A stretch of 64,000 nt of DNA, from positions 8,102,950 through 8,166,949 of the forward strand of contig OX940969.1 in the NCBI GenBank assembly GCA_954870475.1. The letters are read 5' to 3'. This document shows positions 12,401-24,539 of the stretch, in pieces. The translations under genes and the position numbers were made by a program. The stretch comes from Euphrasia confusa (taxonomy: Eukaryota > Streptophyta > Magnoliopsida > Lamiales > Orobanchaceae). Under the pieces are notes generated by a model. The model was not told the origin of the DNA, ran no database searches, and saw only the letters and a list, made by a program, of their open reading frames with translations. Each line of letters opens with the position of its first letter. Position 1 is the first letter of the stretch.

Positions 12401-14260
12401 GTTAAATTTCCAAATCCAGCTTCAAGACATGGATTCTACTGATGGTTTGCGTGCTAATAATGTCCCCGGCTTAAGGAGAAGGAGAAAAAAATTCTTCTAT
12501 GAATCTGGAAAACTGTGTCGATAATTTTCTAGAGAAACAGGACAATGGCAATGTAAATGTAAATCCGGACTCAATTTTCCCGTTTACAGCGTATGAGTCT
12601 CCCAGGAGCATGAAAGCGGAAAACTTGGTTTCATTTAGCGAGATAACTGAAGTCGGGGAGGATGAGAGTGCTACTGATAATAATGCAACTAACTACTCGG
12701 AAAAGGCAAAAAGAGACTTTAATACACGTCAATCGAAGGAAAATCCATTAGCTTCTGCCGTTCAATTGTTGGGGGACAGTGTTTCTCAAGTCCAGTCGAT
12801 CGGGAATCAGGCAGTTAGCAATCTCGTGAACCTTTTGAATATTGCACCCGAAGATTCGGATTCAAACCAGTCGTCCTATTTGGAAGATGTCGAGAAAAAG
12901 AGTTCGGAAATTATTATAGAACCAAACTTAAGTAATTCGGCTTCTAAGATGTCCGACAAAAGCCGGTTGTCAGAGCCTCTGAATCTTCAAATCGGACGAA
13001 TTTTACGTCATGTATGGTCTCGGATGCGTTCAAACAATGATGTGGTGTGTTATTGCTGTTTTGTTCTTGTTTTCCTTTGGAATTTCAGTTTGCTTTCTAT
13101 GGTGTACTTGGGGGGCCTGTTTTTATATGCTCTCTGTGTGAATACGGGCCCAAGTTATGTTTTTTGGGTAACGATGCTGATATAGTTCAGTATTTATACC
13201 AAATAATGATACAGCATTGTGGGTTTACCAATCAGTCAGGCCTTCTGCGTGAATTAGGGTTTCCCATGAAGAAGATAACATCTTCGTTTGTGGTGAGTTT
13301 GCTGCCTCTGTTTCTGGTGTATTTATTTACTCTAATACAAAGCTCTATAACTGCGAAAGGCGGTGAATGGTTTTCTGCGGGGCTTAGCAACTGTAAGGGG
13401 GGTTCACTAAATCAGGAGGTGTTTCAAGCTGGGTCTGGCTGGAGTGAGAAAATAAAGAAATGTTTTGAAATAATTGGACTAGCAATTCGGATAGTGGTCA
13501 CGAGTTGCTCTAGATATTGGAAATCACTTACGCAGGAAGCAGAATCTCCTCCATACTTTGTGCAATTGTCGATGGACGTGAATTCTTGGCCAGAAGACGG
13601 GATTCAGCCCGAGAGGATTGAGTCAGGGATAAATCAGCTATTGCAGCACTTTCACGAAGAGAACTGCATATATGAAGTGCCTTTTGGGTGTCCATGTGCC
13701 AGTAAGGTTCAAATTCGGAGCATTGAAAAAAGTAACGAGAGTCCAAACATCGCATTGGCTGTGTTTGAGGTGGTTTACGTATCTTCGTTGACGGATTGTG
13801 TGCCGTCCGAACAATTCAAATCTCTTACTCCGGCAGCAGATATTGCAAAGCAGATCCTCAAAGCACAGTCCATGGGACTTGCGGATGAAGTTGGATTTCC
13901 TTATTTCATACTTTCAGTAATTGGAGGTGGAAAAAGGGAAATTGATCTCTATGCCTATGTGTTTGGTGCTGATTTGTTGGTTTTCTTCTTGGTTACTATA
14001 TTCTACCAATCTGTTATAAAGAATAAAAGTGAGTTTCTGGAGTACTATCAGCTCGAGGATCAGTTTCCGAAAGAGTATGTGTTTATTTTAATGGTAAGTA
14101 TATGTGCTTTTTCTGTGTTTGACTTTTTAATTGGAAATATTTGAAGTATGTGAAAAATGGTACCTACAATCTGCCTCTTAACTTTAACACTGAATCAAAC
14201 CCTGGGTACTTTTCATAATTTAGAAGTTTGTTTGTTTTGAAATTTGACCAAGCCTCAAGG

Positions 14261-14350
<90 letters not shown>

Positions 14351-17300
14351 GTGTGTGTGTGTGTCACACAGAAATAGAGCTCTGACCTTTACCTGATTTT
14401 TTTAATCATGAAATCTTCCCGTTGTTAGATGTGTGACTAAATTTGATAACTAGTAATGATAATTTGTAAGGGCTGATCATGAAAAACTACATTTAAGGAT
14501 TTCACAATTTGATTCAACTACTATTGATATTCTGTAAGGGCTGATAATGAAAACCTGCGTAAAAGAGTTTCAAATAAACCCATCTATCATTTAAAATTTA
14601 CAATCGCCTCTTTAAAGTGATTTCCTCGTTTACAAAAGAGGGAGTATTTTATGAGTAATTGCAAACCTCAAGGGGGGATGTTTGTAACACTTAAATGGAG
14701 TTATGTGCGATTATTGAAGATTACTGGAGTTCATGTAATTTACTAAAATTTAGTCCCCATTGGATTGAGTGGGTTTAATATCCGTTCATTTACATTTCTT
14801 GTTTGGTGTAATTTGGAGTAAAAAAAATTAAAATCCATTTCAATTTTCAGATTTTCTTTTCCAGTTATTTAATAAACAATAGAAAATAAAAAAGAATCGT
14901 GAAAATGTGTAGCGTGTGAAATTTGTGTTTGGGTGTGAGTGTGTGAAATATTTCGGCATTGAGTGTATGTTTTTCTTAAACCCACCCACATTTTCTTATT
15001 GCGCAGATAATATTCTTCTTGATTGTCCTTGACCGCATCATATACCTATGTTCCTTTGCAACGGCGAAAGTCATGTTTTACATTTTTAATCTCATAATCT
15101 TTACTTATGCCGTCACTGAGCATGCCTGGAATATAGACACTTCCCAAAGGAATATGGCTGGACTAGCCATCCGTGCAATATATCTCATGAAAGCGATTTC
15201 TCTCGCTTTACAAGCCATGCAAATCCGGTACGGTGTTCCTCATCAGAGCACTTTGTACCGCCAGTTTCTAACCAGCGAGGTTTCCTTCGTTAATTATATT
15301 GGCTACAGGCTCTATCGTGCTTTGCCTTTTTTGTACGAATTGCGGTGTATCCTTGATTGGTCATGCACGACTACATCATTGACAATGTATGACTGGCTGA
15401 AGGTATGTAAAATATTCCCGTTGTCTTAAAATTTCATGTCCCCTCATCCCCCTACCCTGAATAATGCCGGGTACTCTGTTCATTGATTGGGTACTATAAA
15501 TAGATGCTGACGTATTTGTATTTGTATTTTGTTTTTTTAGTTGGAGGACATAAATGCAAGCTTGTACCTTGTGAAGTGTGATAATGTTCTGAATAGATCT
15601 ACGCATAAACAAGGAGATAAACAGACAAAGACGACCAAGTTTTGCAATGGCATATGTCTCCTCTTTATTCTGATCTGTGTCATTTGGACTCCAATGCTGG
15701 TGAGCAATTCCTAAGGCATAAAAATGTTACGGGAAATCATATGTTGATATTATTGAATATTTTGACTAATGAAAACCTTGCGAAAGCTCAGATTTTCCTT
15801 TTGCTCTCAAGCTTGTTTATAGATCATAATAAATAGATTTTCTTTCAAAAGTTTCATCACAGCTCTATCACAAAAATAAAAATAAATAAGAATCGTAAAT
15901 AATTTGATTTTTTTTTTACGTTTATTGATCCACAATTTCCTCTTACAGATGTACAGCAGTAGTAACCCCACAAACATAGCGAATCCAATCAACGATGCTA
16001 GCTTTCAGTTTGATATCAAGACAACCAGTGGCAAGTTGACCTTGTACCAAACAACTCTCTGTAAAAGAATCCCGTGGGACCAAGTCAATGCAAATGCCGA
16101 TCTCGACCCCTTGCATTATCTGGATTTGTATAACATGAATGACATCCAGCTCATATGTTGCCTAGCCGATGTAAGTACCCTGTGGCTCGTCCCTGAAGTG
16201 GTCCAGAAGCAGTTTGTGGGGTCACTTAGTAGCAGCAGCATGGATATAAAATTTTCTTGGGTACTCACGAGAAACCGACCGAAAGGTAAAGAGACAGTTA
16301 AATTTGAAAGGAGTGTGTACCCGTCTAATCTTCCAGAGTCTTCAGAAGTTCAAGGGGTTCTTAATGGCACATATAACAGCTTTAGGATTCATAATATTTA
16401 TCCAAGGTTTTTTCGAGTTACAGGGTCTGGTGAAATTAGGCCTTTTGAGCTGGAGGTATGGCCTTCATTTTATATTATGATCTTATGCGATTTGGTTTGA
16501 GAATTTATTTGGTTCCTTGGGATAATCACAAAACTGCCACTGCAGCTTGAGGTAATTATAAAAACAAAAGGAGGTTTAAAATTTCAATAATATAAAATAA
16601 AAATCAAGGTTTGAGAGCATCTTATATTTCCCTACCCTTAAATTTAAGTCAGAATAAAATCTTCTTTGAAGCTTCTTTGATTTTTTTTTATATAATTAGA
16701 AACCACAGGGGTAGTTTGTGATTATTAATTCTAATTTTTGTAGTCGAGACCCAAGGAATAATTGAAGCAATTTTTTTTTTCTTCTTGTTTAGAGTAACCC
16801 TTTAAACTTTTTTCTTAAATCCTGGGTTTTTTATGTGACTGAAACCTTTGGAGCTTGGGGGTAATTTTAAAATTATCCCTATAAATCATGTAGTCGAGCT
16901 CCCCATGGAATAATTGGAATGAATTTTGATTGTTTCTTGCAATTAGACTTCACCTTTCAATTTTGATCTCAAGTCTTTCATAATTTGATTTGAGACTTTA
17001 TGTTTCCTTGGGTAAATTTTGGATACTTACAACAAAGAAGGGAGTTTTCAAGTTTAATACTTGCTTGTGTTTATTTTAACCAAACCTTGGGAAGTAGTTT
17101 TGAAATTATCCCTACTAAATTTTTGTTGTCCTGGTCAAGGAAATAATCGGAAGCAATTTTTTATTTTACTTCGAGATGAAGATTGAAGGGTACCTTATAG
17201 TGAAGCAAATTTCGTATAAATTTTTGAGAGGTCTGTTGGTCTATAATTTGACAGGTCAGTGCGGATCTTGTTTTACATCGCGGGATTTCTCAATGGTGGT

Positions 17301-18042
17301 CTTTCCATGATATTAACTCTCTAGATTCATATGGCTGTGGAGCATTGTCTGGGCCCATGGCTATCATTGTATCAGAGGAAACCCCACGTAAGTATTGATA
17401 AGGAAAATTCCGGGTACTAAGGATGACTATGATACATAAAATAAAAATAATGCCTCAATTTGAAACATACAAATATCAATTAATCAAGGTGATACTTGTG
17501 GTTTTGAAAGTTAGTTTTTTTATATAATTAGATAATAGTTTCATGGGTACTTTTGTAATATATCCAAAAATATATTGGGATGTTTGTGGTAATATTATTC
17601 CATGAAAATTTTCCAGAAGGATTTCTCGGTGAGACTCTCAGCAAATTCAGTATATGGGGTCTCTACATCACATTCGTCCTTGCTGTGGGCCGGTTCATTA
17701 GAATGCAGTGCTCTGACTTACGGATGAGAATTCCATATGAGAATCTTCCTTCGTGTGACAGGTGAAAATAGACAACATTGTCCTTTTTCCCTAGTGTTGT
17801 TTTATAGCAAAGATCTCAATGCTTAATTTGATTGATCAGTTGAGTTTGTTTGAATATTATCATGCTACGATTCAATGGCTTGAATGATTTTGTTCATTTC
17901 CTACAGGTTAATCGCAATATGTGAGGATATATACGCTGCAAGAGCTGAAGGTGAACTTGGAGTCGAAGAGGTCCTTTATTGGACACTAGTGAAGATTTAT
18001 CGGTCACCACATATGTTGCTCGAGTACACCAAACCCGACTAG
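3412..18042 (+). CDS. PIEZO: PIEZO mechanosensitive ion channel (21 exons, possibly disrupted)
   Basis: Exons: 3412-3460, 3684-3764, 3913-4072, 4181-4329, 5014-5170, 5257-5443, 5995-6149 (start uncertain), 6241-6325, 6417-6622, 6723-6900, 7475-7603, 7744-7917, 8038-8046 or 8544 to 8768, 9644-11182, 11644-14093, 15007-15402, 15541-15699, 15949-16455, 17255-17387, 17617-17761 and 17907-18042. They total about 7.4 kb (about 2,465 codons), the usual size of a plant PIEZO. Translations follow the plant PIEZO order throughout: many hydrophobic membrane segments, the SFRTSEQ-poor loop around exon 14, a charged helix (EQEKKATWKTEQLQ), and the conserved C-terminal region ending in DIYAARAEGELGVEE and a short tail. 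PIEZO forms trimeric stretch-activated cation channels; plant members act in vacuolar or plasma membranes. Odd points: an in-frame upstream ATG at 3385, a MITE in exon 13, and frame breaks near 6605, 12490 and 13183. The copy may be a recent pseudogene or contain assembly errors. Confidence 0.88.
8047..8535. mobile_element. hAT-derived MITE inside PIEZO exon 13
   Basis: This 489-bp element starts CTAGGAAGCAC and ends GTGCTACCTAG, and is flanked on both sides by the eight-base duplication CCTCTTAG (8039-8046 and 8536-8543). Its ends and subterminal sequence (CGCCGTCCCCG and CCGTACCGTACC words) match the 3.7-kb hAT element at 20317-24010, so it is a non-autonomous derivative of that family. It has no transposase ORF. 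It lies nine bases inside a PIEZO exon, just after the original splice acceptor at 8036-8037. Confidence 0.93.
14263..14347. repeat. (TA)n microsatellite in PIEZO intron 15
   Basis: About 42 uninterrupted TA dinucleotides followed by (TG)n. Intronic. Confidence 0.97.
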
Positions 18043-18900
18043 TATTGCCGATCGTTGGACTAACAGGGACCAACAACTAACTTCTATTTCAAGATACAAT
18101 TTACATCTCATCTTGTGATTTTAAATTTCTGGGAAGAAAAAGAAAAAGTGCATTCTGTATGTATAAGTAGGTGTATATAGGTCTCATCTCATGTATCAAA
18201 TGTGACAATTTTGTATTTATAAATGTGTCATTTATTTATTGAGAGTAGATACTAATTGTTTATGTGATAAATGGGTCTAATATTTCATTAATTATCATGC
18301 AACCCTAGTATAGACTGAATTTTTTTTATTGATAGGGCTCTATGTATACTTACCACGTTACAACTTTATATATGGCTTGTTATACATAGACAACTTTATA
18401 TACGCTTAAACTCTCTATTAAGAGTTTGATAAAACGTGAACAAATACGTGTATTTTGTGACGATAAACCGATTGAAATGTCAAATTATTTATTTTGTAGT
18501 GTTCATTTTTTCAGTTGTGTATTTTGTGACGACAAACTGATTGAAATGTCAAATTATTTATTTTGGAGTGTTCATTTTTCCAGTTGTGCATTGTTATTCC
18601 GAAATAGAATATCAAATATGTGAAACATTAACTGTAATCATAAATTCAATAATTATCTCGCATTCAAGGAAGATCGACGGCCCTGAACAAAATTGATCTT
18701 GGTTGTGTCAATTCATACATTTAACAGTAACTTAAAAACGAACAAAATAATTTACTAATGAATAATTTAAAACAGAATATATTATTTTAAATATTTCAAA
18801 AATAATAGAGTATTCTCAAACAATACATAAGCACTATTTAGTAAAATTAAGCATATTAGTAAATAAAATAATTATAATTATAACAAAAGAGGCCTACCAA
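18043..18900. other. PIEZO 3' flank and start of duplicated upstream segment
   Basis: The first 230 bases are presumably the PIEZO 3' UTR. From about 18280 to 18660 the sequence resembles 50520-50880 and 54265-54560, so the segmental duplication carrying the RF298-like gene begins here. Inside it a 70-bp stretch around 18455-18590 (GTGTATTTTGTGACGA...) is locally duplicated in tandem. No gene is seen. Confidence 0.65.
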
Positions 18901-19073
18901 TAAAAAAGCTAAACCAATGCTGGCTAAATGAAAAGTCAAATAATGCTGATGCAAAAAGGGGCAAAATATTAATTAGGGTTCTTCCCGCAATCTGCCAAAT
19001 GGCTTTTGGAAATCCACTGGCGGAATTCGGTTTCAGATTCAACCTAAATGGTGGAAAGAGAGTTGAGAGACAC

Positions 19074-19081
19074 TATAAATA
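19074..19081 (+). promoter_or_regulatory. TATA box of the RF298-like duplicate
   Basis: TATAAATA sits in a 50-bp stretch nearly identical to 55065-55120 upstream of the intact gene, followed by the same CT-rich leader. It is probably a relic promoter, since the downstream copy is broken. Confidence 0.65.
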
Positions 19082-20645
19082 CGAGGCGGACGAGCGCCGC
19101 ACACATTGCAAGAGCAAGGCGTACATCTCCCTCTGTGTGAGAGAGATCTCCACACACCCAACGAGGGTCTGAGCCTTCACCTTCACCTTCACCTTCATCT
19201 TTCCTTTTTTTTCAACTGATAAGTTGAATTGGGCTACTTGATTTCAGGGTTGTTCATTTTATTTGATGTTAATGAAGATGAGAAAAAAAAAAACTGTTTT
19301 GAAAATCTATCATTCACTTCTGGTAGATTTCTTTTTCTTACTGTTTGGGTTTGGGCTTTGGCATTTATTTGGTTTTTTTTCAAGGTTTAATTCGTTTTCC
19401 TCTGATTAATCGGCTGTTCAATTTTATGATGAGGGGGAAGATTTTGTTTCCCTGGATTTTGATTTTCATTATTGGTAGCTTTTGTTCCCCGTAGGTTTGG
19501 TTTGGAGTTCTCTTATCCGTGTGTTTTTAGTTCTTCAAAACTGTTTTTCATATAAAATTATTATTTGATTGTGTAGTCGAGTGGGAATGCTTTATATTTC
19601 TAGTTTTTTTAATTCTAATCTTGAATTATTTGAGTGAATTTAATGCAGGATATTTTCAAGAATATTTAATTACCAAAGCTTTTCAGGTAACATTGATTTG
19701 TTGATTGTCATTGAGTAATTATTTGTCATCCTCTGAATTTTAGTAATGATTTAGTTTTTGTGTTTTTACCACTAATTATGTGTAGATGATTGAGGGTATT
19801 TGCTTGTTGGATTAATAAAAGTTATCTTTGTTTGTTATTCACCATTCATAATAAGTTATCCCCATTGGTTTTTGATTTTACCCCGTTCTCATGGGTCATG
19901 AGTATTTAGATCATGAGTAAATTGAGGAAGTTTTTTTTTCTTCATGGATTAATAGAAATTTATGCAATTTACACGTTTTCGTTTGTTCTTTATATCTCTG
20001 CTTGTTTAATGTTTATAGTTTCTACCGTTAATGTTATTCTCGTAGATCATGGGTATCAATATATGAAGTGATTAATTATATGTGCATGTTATGTTTTTTT
20101 ATAACTTTTGTGTCTATCGTACAACCGTTGCATACGAACGGAATAAGTCTTTTATGGGGTCCTAGATTTTTTTATTCCGTGTGAGACACGTGTCATATTT
20201 TTTTTTTTGATATATTCGCTCACATATGTTAGGTATCTGTTCCTGAAAAACAATCGCTACATATGTAAGGACTTAGTCTTTTAAGTGGTCCTAGATTCTG
20301 TTTGATTCCATGTGAGCTAGGAAGCACCAGTACGCCAAAATAGGCGCCGTCCCCGTTCCGGGGACGTTTTGAGTACGGGGACGCAATAAAAACGGGAGAA
20401 AACGTTTTTAATACGTTTTTTTTAATTAATTTTTTTTAAAAAGCCATTCAGTTAAAATACGCCTAAAATACGTAAGATACGATCCGTTGAGATCTGTTCT
20501 ATACATAAGACGATACGAGATCCGTTGAGATCTGTTCCAAAAACGTTGGAATCGTACGTCTATTTAAGATTAGAGCAAGATCGAAGAGAAAGGCACCAAT
20601 TTCACATACCAGATCTAGTACCGCCGCTGGCCCTATCTGCTCCGC

Positions 20646-20750
20646 GTCGTCCTGCTGCCGCCGGTCGTCTCTGCTTCGCGTCGTCCTGCTGCCGCCGGCC
20701 GTCTCCGCTTCGCGTCGTCCTGCCGGCGCCGGCCGTCTCTGCTTCGCATC
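20646..20750 (+). repeat. GC-rich 34-bp tandem repeat in hAT leader
   Basis: Three imperfect copies of a unit reading roughly GCGTCGTCCTGCTGCCGCCG plus a CGTCTCYGCTTC tail, within the 5' region of the hAT element. Its GC content is far above the rest of the element. It lies in the transposase leader and in a short ORF (20525-20785) that has no recognisable domain. Confidence 0.8.
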
Positions 20751-21313
20751 ATCCCGCCTCCGTGCTTCGTCGCTGTGTTCTTTAGGGTTACGGGTTAGTA
20801 TCTCTGTGCTTCATCGCTGCTCTGTAATTGTTCTTTAGGTTTACGGGTAGTATATATGTGCTTCATCGCTGCTGCTCTGTAATCGTTCTTTAGGGTTACG
20901 GGTTGGAATCCTTTTGTTAAACTGATATTGTGTTTAAATAGTATAAATATTTATTTAATTCAATCTTTGCATATTAAAAATTCTGCGCCTGTTTTTTCAT
21001 AAATGCCGCCCTGTATGTTTTGTATTCCCGCATATTAAAATTTTTATTACTGTATTCGCTGCATATTAAAATTTTAATTACTGTGATTATTGAGCCTGTT
21101 TTTTCGATAAATGCCGCCTATATTTTATTTTCCCGCTGCATATTTCGTCAGAATTTTTATTTTATATTCCCATGATTAGAACTTTTTATAATCCCTTACC
21201 TTTTTTTAATGTTTAACAATATTTTATTTTAATTAAATAAATAGTTGTTATTTTAATTATTTTAATTAAATATTATTTTCAGGTTTTCTTATTTTACAAA
21301 TCGTTATTTTAAT

Positions 21314-23587
21314 ATGAGTACGTCGAGTAAAGTAACTTCTGATGCATCTCCTTCGGCTACGAGTAAAGTCAACGATGATTTTGGCATGCCGTTATGGCGA
21401 TATGTCAAACGAACCGGAAAAACTGCCAATGGTGTTGTGTGGGAATGCAATTTTTGTCACCTCACAAAAACGACGTCATACACCCGAGTGAGAGCACATT
21501 TGATGAGATTAAAAAATAAAGGAATTGCGTGTTGTCCAAAAGTGACAACAAAAGATATCTCCGACATGCAGAAGTTAGAGAACGAATTCGAGCAAAGAGA
21601 AAAAGAAAGCACTACCAAAAAAGTCCCACTGCCACCGCCTATGGGTTCCGGAGAATTGTATTCATCCGGTTACGAGAACAAAAAAAGAAAAGATCTTTCG
21701 GGAAATTCAATTGAGAAGGCTTTCAACGTCGAAACCCGCAACCAACTGCATGCATTGATTGCTAGATTTTTTTATGCATCCGGTCTTCCATTTCACTTGG
21801 CAAGGAGTCCGTATTATGCGAGTTGCTTCTCGTTTGCTGCCAAACATAATTTATCTGGTTATGTGCCCCCTGGATATAATATGTTGAGAACGTCATTGCT
21901 GCAACAAGAAAAGGCCAATGTGGAGAGATTACTGCGACCAATCAAAAGTACTTGGAGAGAAAAAGGAGTAAGTATTGTAAGCGATGGATGGAGTGACTCG
22001 CAAAGGCGACTTTTGATCAATTTTATGGCGGTTACGGAAAGTGGGCCTATGTTTCTTAAGGCAGTAGATTGCTCTGGTGAAACTAAAGATAAATTTTTTA
22101 TCTTTAACTTGATGAAAGAAGTGATTGAAGAAGTTGGTCCTGAAAATGTGGTTCAAGTAATCACCGACAACGCAAAAAATTGTCAAAGTGCAGGGTTATT
22201 GATCGAAGGCGTGTACCCTCACATCGTTTGGACGCCGTGTGTGGTGCACACACTTAATCTGGCTTTGCAAAATATTTGTGCGGCTAAAAATGTGGAGAAC
22301 AATCAAGATGTTTATGATGAGTGTTCTTGGATCAGTTGTGTTTCAGTTGACGTCACTATGATTAAGAACTTCATCATGAACCACGGGATGCGATTGGCTA
22401 TTTTCAATAAATTTGTGCCGTTGAAATTGCTAGCAATTGCTCCCACAAGATTTGCGTCGCTCATTGTAATGTTGAAGCGATTCAAGCTTATTAAAAGAGA
22501 TCTCCTAAAGATGGTGGTCAGTGAAGAATGGGCTACTTATCGAGATGATGACGTTCAGAAAGCTAAATTAGTGAAAGACTTTGTGTTAGACGACTGCTGG
22601 TGGGATAAGATTGAGTATATACTCGCATTTACAGCTCCGATTTATGATATGATTCGAACTTGTGACACTGACAAACCATGTCTTCACTTAGTATACGACA
22701 TGTGGGATTCCATGATTGAAAAGGTGATGCTTGCAATATATCGGCATGAAGGAAAACAACTATCTGAGTCGTCGTTGTTTTATGACGTGGTGCACAAGAT
22801 TTTAGTTAGTCGTTGGAACAAGAACAATACTCCTCTTCATTGCATGGCCCATTCATTAAATCCAAGGTATTATAATTTAATATATAAATCATTCACAAGT
22901 TTTGAAGTATTAAATATATTTATCTTTTTAATTAATTTATTTATTATATTTTTGTATTCTTTTTCTAGATATTATAGTGACGAGTGGCTTACTGAAGATT
23001 CTTCTCGATGTCCTCCACATAAAGATAATGAAGTTTCTAAAGAGAGAATCAAATGTTTGAAAAAATATTTTCCTAACGACGAGGACAGATCAAAAGCGAC
23101 AATGGAATATGCTAATTTTTCTAGCATGTCCGGAGATTTTGGAGAGTCTGATTCCATTCGTGATCGAGCAAAAATGGATCCAAAGAGTTGGTGGTGCAAT
23201 TACGGAGCAAGCGCACCTATGCTTCAAACACTAGCGTGCAAGTTACTCGTGCAACCTTCTTCTTCGTCGTGCGCTGAGAGGAATTGGAGCACTTATTCAT
23301 TTATTCACTCGATTAGGAGAAATAAAATGACAACAAAGCGTGCGGAAGATTTGGTGTTTATTCATAGCAACCTGCGTTTGTTATCAAGAAATACACCAGA
23401 GTATTTGAAAGGTGATCAAAAGTTATGGGACATTGCAGGCGACAAGTTCGATACGTTTCAAGACGTTGGAGATCTAGAAGTTGCACAACTCTCCCTCGAT
23501 GAGCCGGAATTAGAGCGAGTTGTGTTCACTGATGAAGGAAATGAAGATATGAACGGTGTTGACTATAGTCATGCGATGGATGTTTAA
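21314..23587 (+). CDS. hAT transposase (BED finger, DUF659, hAT dimerisation)
   Basis: A 757-codon open frame with no interruption. Residues about 25-75 form a BED-type zinc finger (CNFCHLTKTTSYTRVRAHL). Residues about 180-340 carry the DUF659/hAT catalytic core with an SDGWSD motif and a VITDNAKNC motif containing the expected acidic residues, then CVVHTLNLAL. The C-terminus has the hAT dimerisation block (SSSSCAERNWSTYSFIHS and a HSNLRLL tail). Within it, 22867-22968 begins GT, ends AG, is 102 nt long, very AT-rich, free of stops, and its removal joins Asn-Pro-Arg to Tyr-Tyr-Ser, which fits the family better. The mature protein is therefore probably 723 residues. The ATG at 21314 lies just before the BED finger. 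It would act in the nucleus on its own termini, and possibly on those of the MITE at 8047-8535. Confidence 0.92.
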   Translation: MSTSSKVTSDASPSATSKVNDDFGMPLWRYVKRTGKTANGVVWECNFCHLTKTTSYTRVRAHLMRLKNKGIACCPKVTTKDISDMQKLENEFEQREKESTTKKVPLPPPMGSGELYSSGYENKKRKDLSGNSIEKAFNVETRNQLHALIARFFYASGLPFHLARSPYYASCFSFAAKHNLSGYVPPGYNMLRTSLLQQEKANVERLLRPIKSTWREKGVSIVSDGWSDSQRRLLINFMAVTESGPMFLKAVDCSGETKDKFFIFNLMKEVIEEVGPENVVQVITDNAKNCQSAGLLIEGVYPHIVWTPCVVHTLNLALQNICAAKNVENNQDVYDECSWISCVSVDVTMIKNFIMNHGMRLAIFNKFVPLKLLAIAPTRFASLIVMLKRFKLIKRDLLKMVVSEEWATYRDDDVQKAKLVKDFVLDDCWWDKIEYILAFTAPIYDMIRTCDTDKPCLHLVYDMWDSMIEKVMLAIYRHEGKQLSESSLFYDVVHKILVSRWNKNNTPLHCMAHSLNPRYYNLIYKSFTSFEVLNIFIFLINLFIIFLYSFSRYYSDEWLTEDSSRCPPHKDNEVSKERIKCLKKYFPNDEDRSKATMEYANFSSMSGDFGESDSIRDRAKMDPKSWWCNYGASAPMLQTLACKLLVQPSSSSCAERNWSTYSFIHSIRRNKMTTKRAEDLVFIHSNLRLLSRNTPEYLKGDQKLWDIAGDKFDTFQDVGDLEVAQLSLDEPELERVVFTDEGNEDMNGVDYSHAMDV

Positions 23588-24539
23588 ATATTATTTTTGT
23601 TTTTCCAATTTAAGATTGAGAATTTGATTTATCAATTTATTATTTATCTTTTTTTGTTATTTATCAAAGTTTTTATTTAATTTAATAATATTTTTAAGAA
23701 TTACCGTGTATGATTTTGAATTTTTTTAATTTAATTTAATTGCTCAATTATGAATTTATGACTAATTGAATAGGACATATATAATTATCAATATTTTGGT
23801 AATATTGTACCAAAATATAACTTACTCATAAATAAACTCATAAATAAACGTAATTAGTGCATTATATATATAATATATATATATTAAAAAATATTAAAAA
23901 AATAAAACGTATTTTTGACGTATCCGTATCTTAATTATTTTGAAATCGCCGTTTTCCCGTATCCGTACCGTACCGTATCCGTTTTACGTATCCGTCCCCG
24001 TGCTACCTAGCATGTGAGCCACGTCTCCTATTTTTCTTATATAGTTGCACAAGCATGTAAGGTTTCTATTCTTGAAAAACTCCACTCAATTGGATTTGCA
24101 TTCATAATTTTTTGGTGTCATTCAACTTGATTCAATTACTTCGAGTGCACGAAAAAATTGAAATGTTTAAATTTTGCTTAAAACTTTAGTCCATGTGTCA
24201 TATATATATATATTTGAATGTAGAACGTTATTAGGTGGCCATGCTTAAAAGTCATTAATTGGATTTGAAAAATTGTATATTTTCGGAGTAATCATCTCAA
24301 CTCGATTTAATTACTTAGGTCAAAACCATTTGTGAAATGTTTTGATTTAGCTTAAACATCCAAGGCATCATTGATTGCTTATTGTCGGTGGTATTTAATG
24401 ATGGTTGCCTTTTTGTTCTAATTCTCGCATTGAAGTTGCATTTTGAGTCCTCAATAAAATATAAATTCATTCATGTTAAAACAATTTTTTTATACTTTCC
24501 ATTTTCTCCTCTAATCTTGTTCAGATTTAGAAAGCATAA

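Larger units (their letters stand above)
20317..24010 (+). mobile_element. hAT DNA transposon, apparently complete
   Basis: Ends are CTAGGAAGCAC (left) and GTGCTACCTAG (right), an imperfect 11-bp inverted repeat. The flanking eight-base duplication is CATGTGAG at 20309-20316 and 24011-24018. The paralogous locus near 56290-56305 lacks the element and keeps a single uninterrupted site, confirming the boundaries. Length 3694 bp. Subterminal CCGTA/TACGG words repeat near the right end, typical of hAT transposase binding regions. One long transposase ORF is present. Confidence 0.95.

Noticed and set aside
14164..14367. ORF of alternating Tyr-Ile
   Set aside because: Pure translation of a (TA)n microsatellite; the same applies at 25788-25970.
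20525..20785. 86-codon ORF in the hAT leader
   Set aside because: Generated by the GC-rich tandem unit; no domain and separated from the transposase frame.
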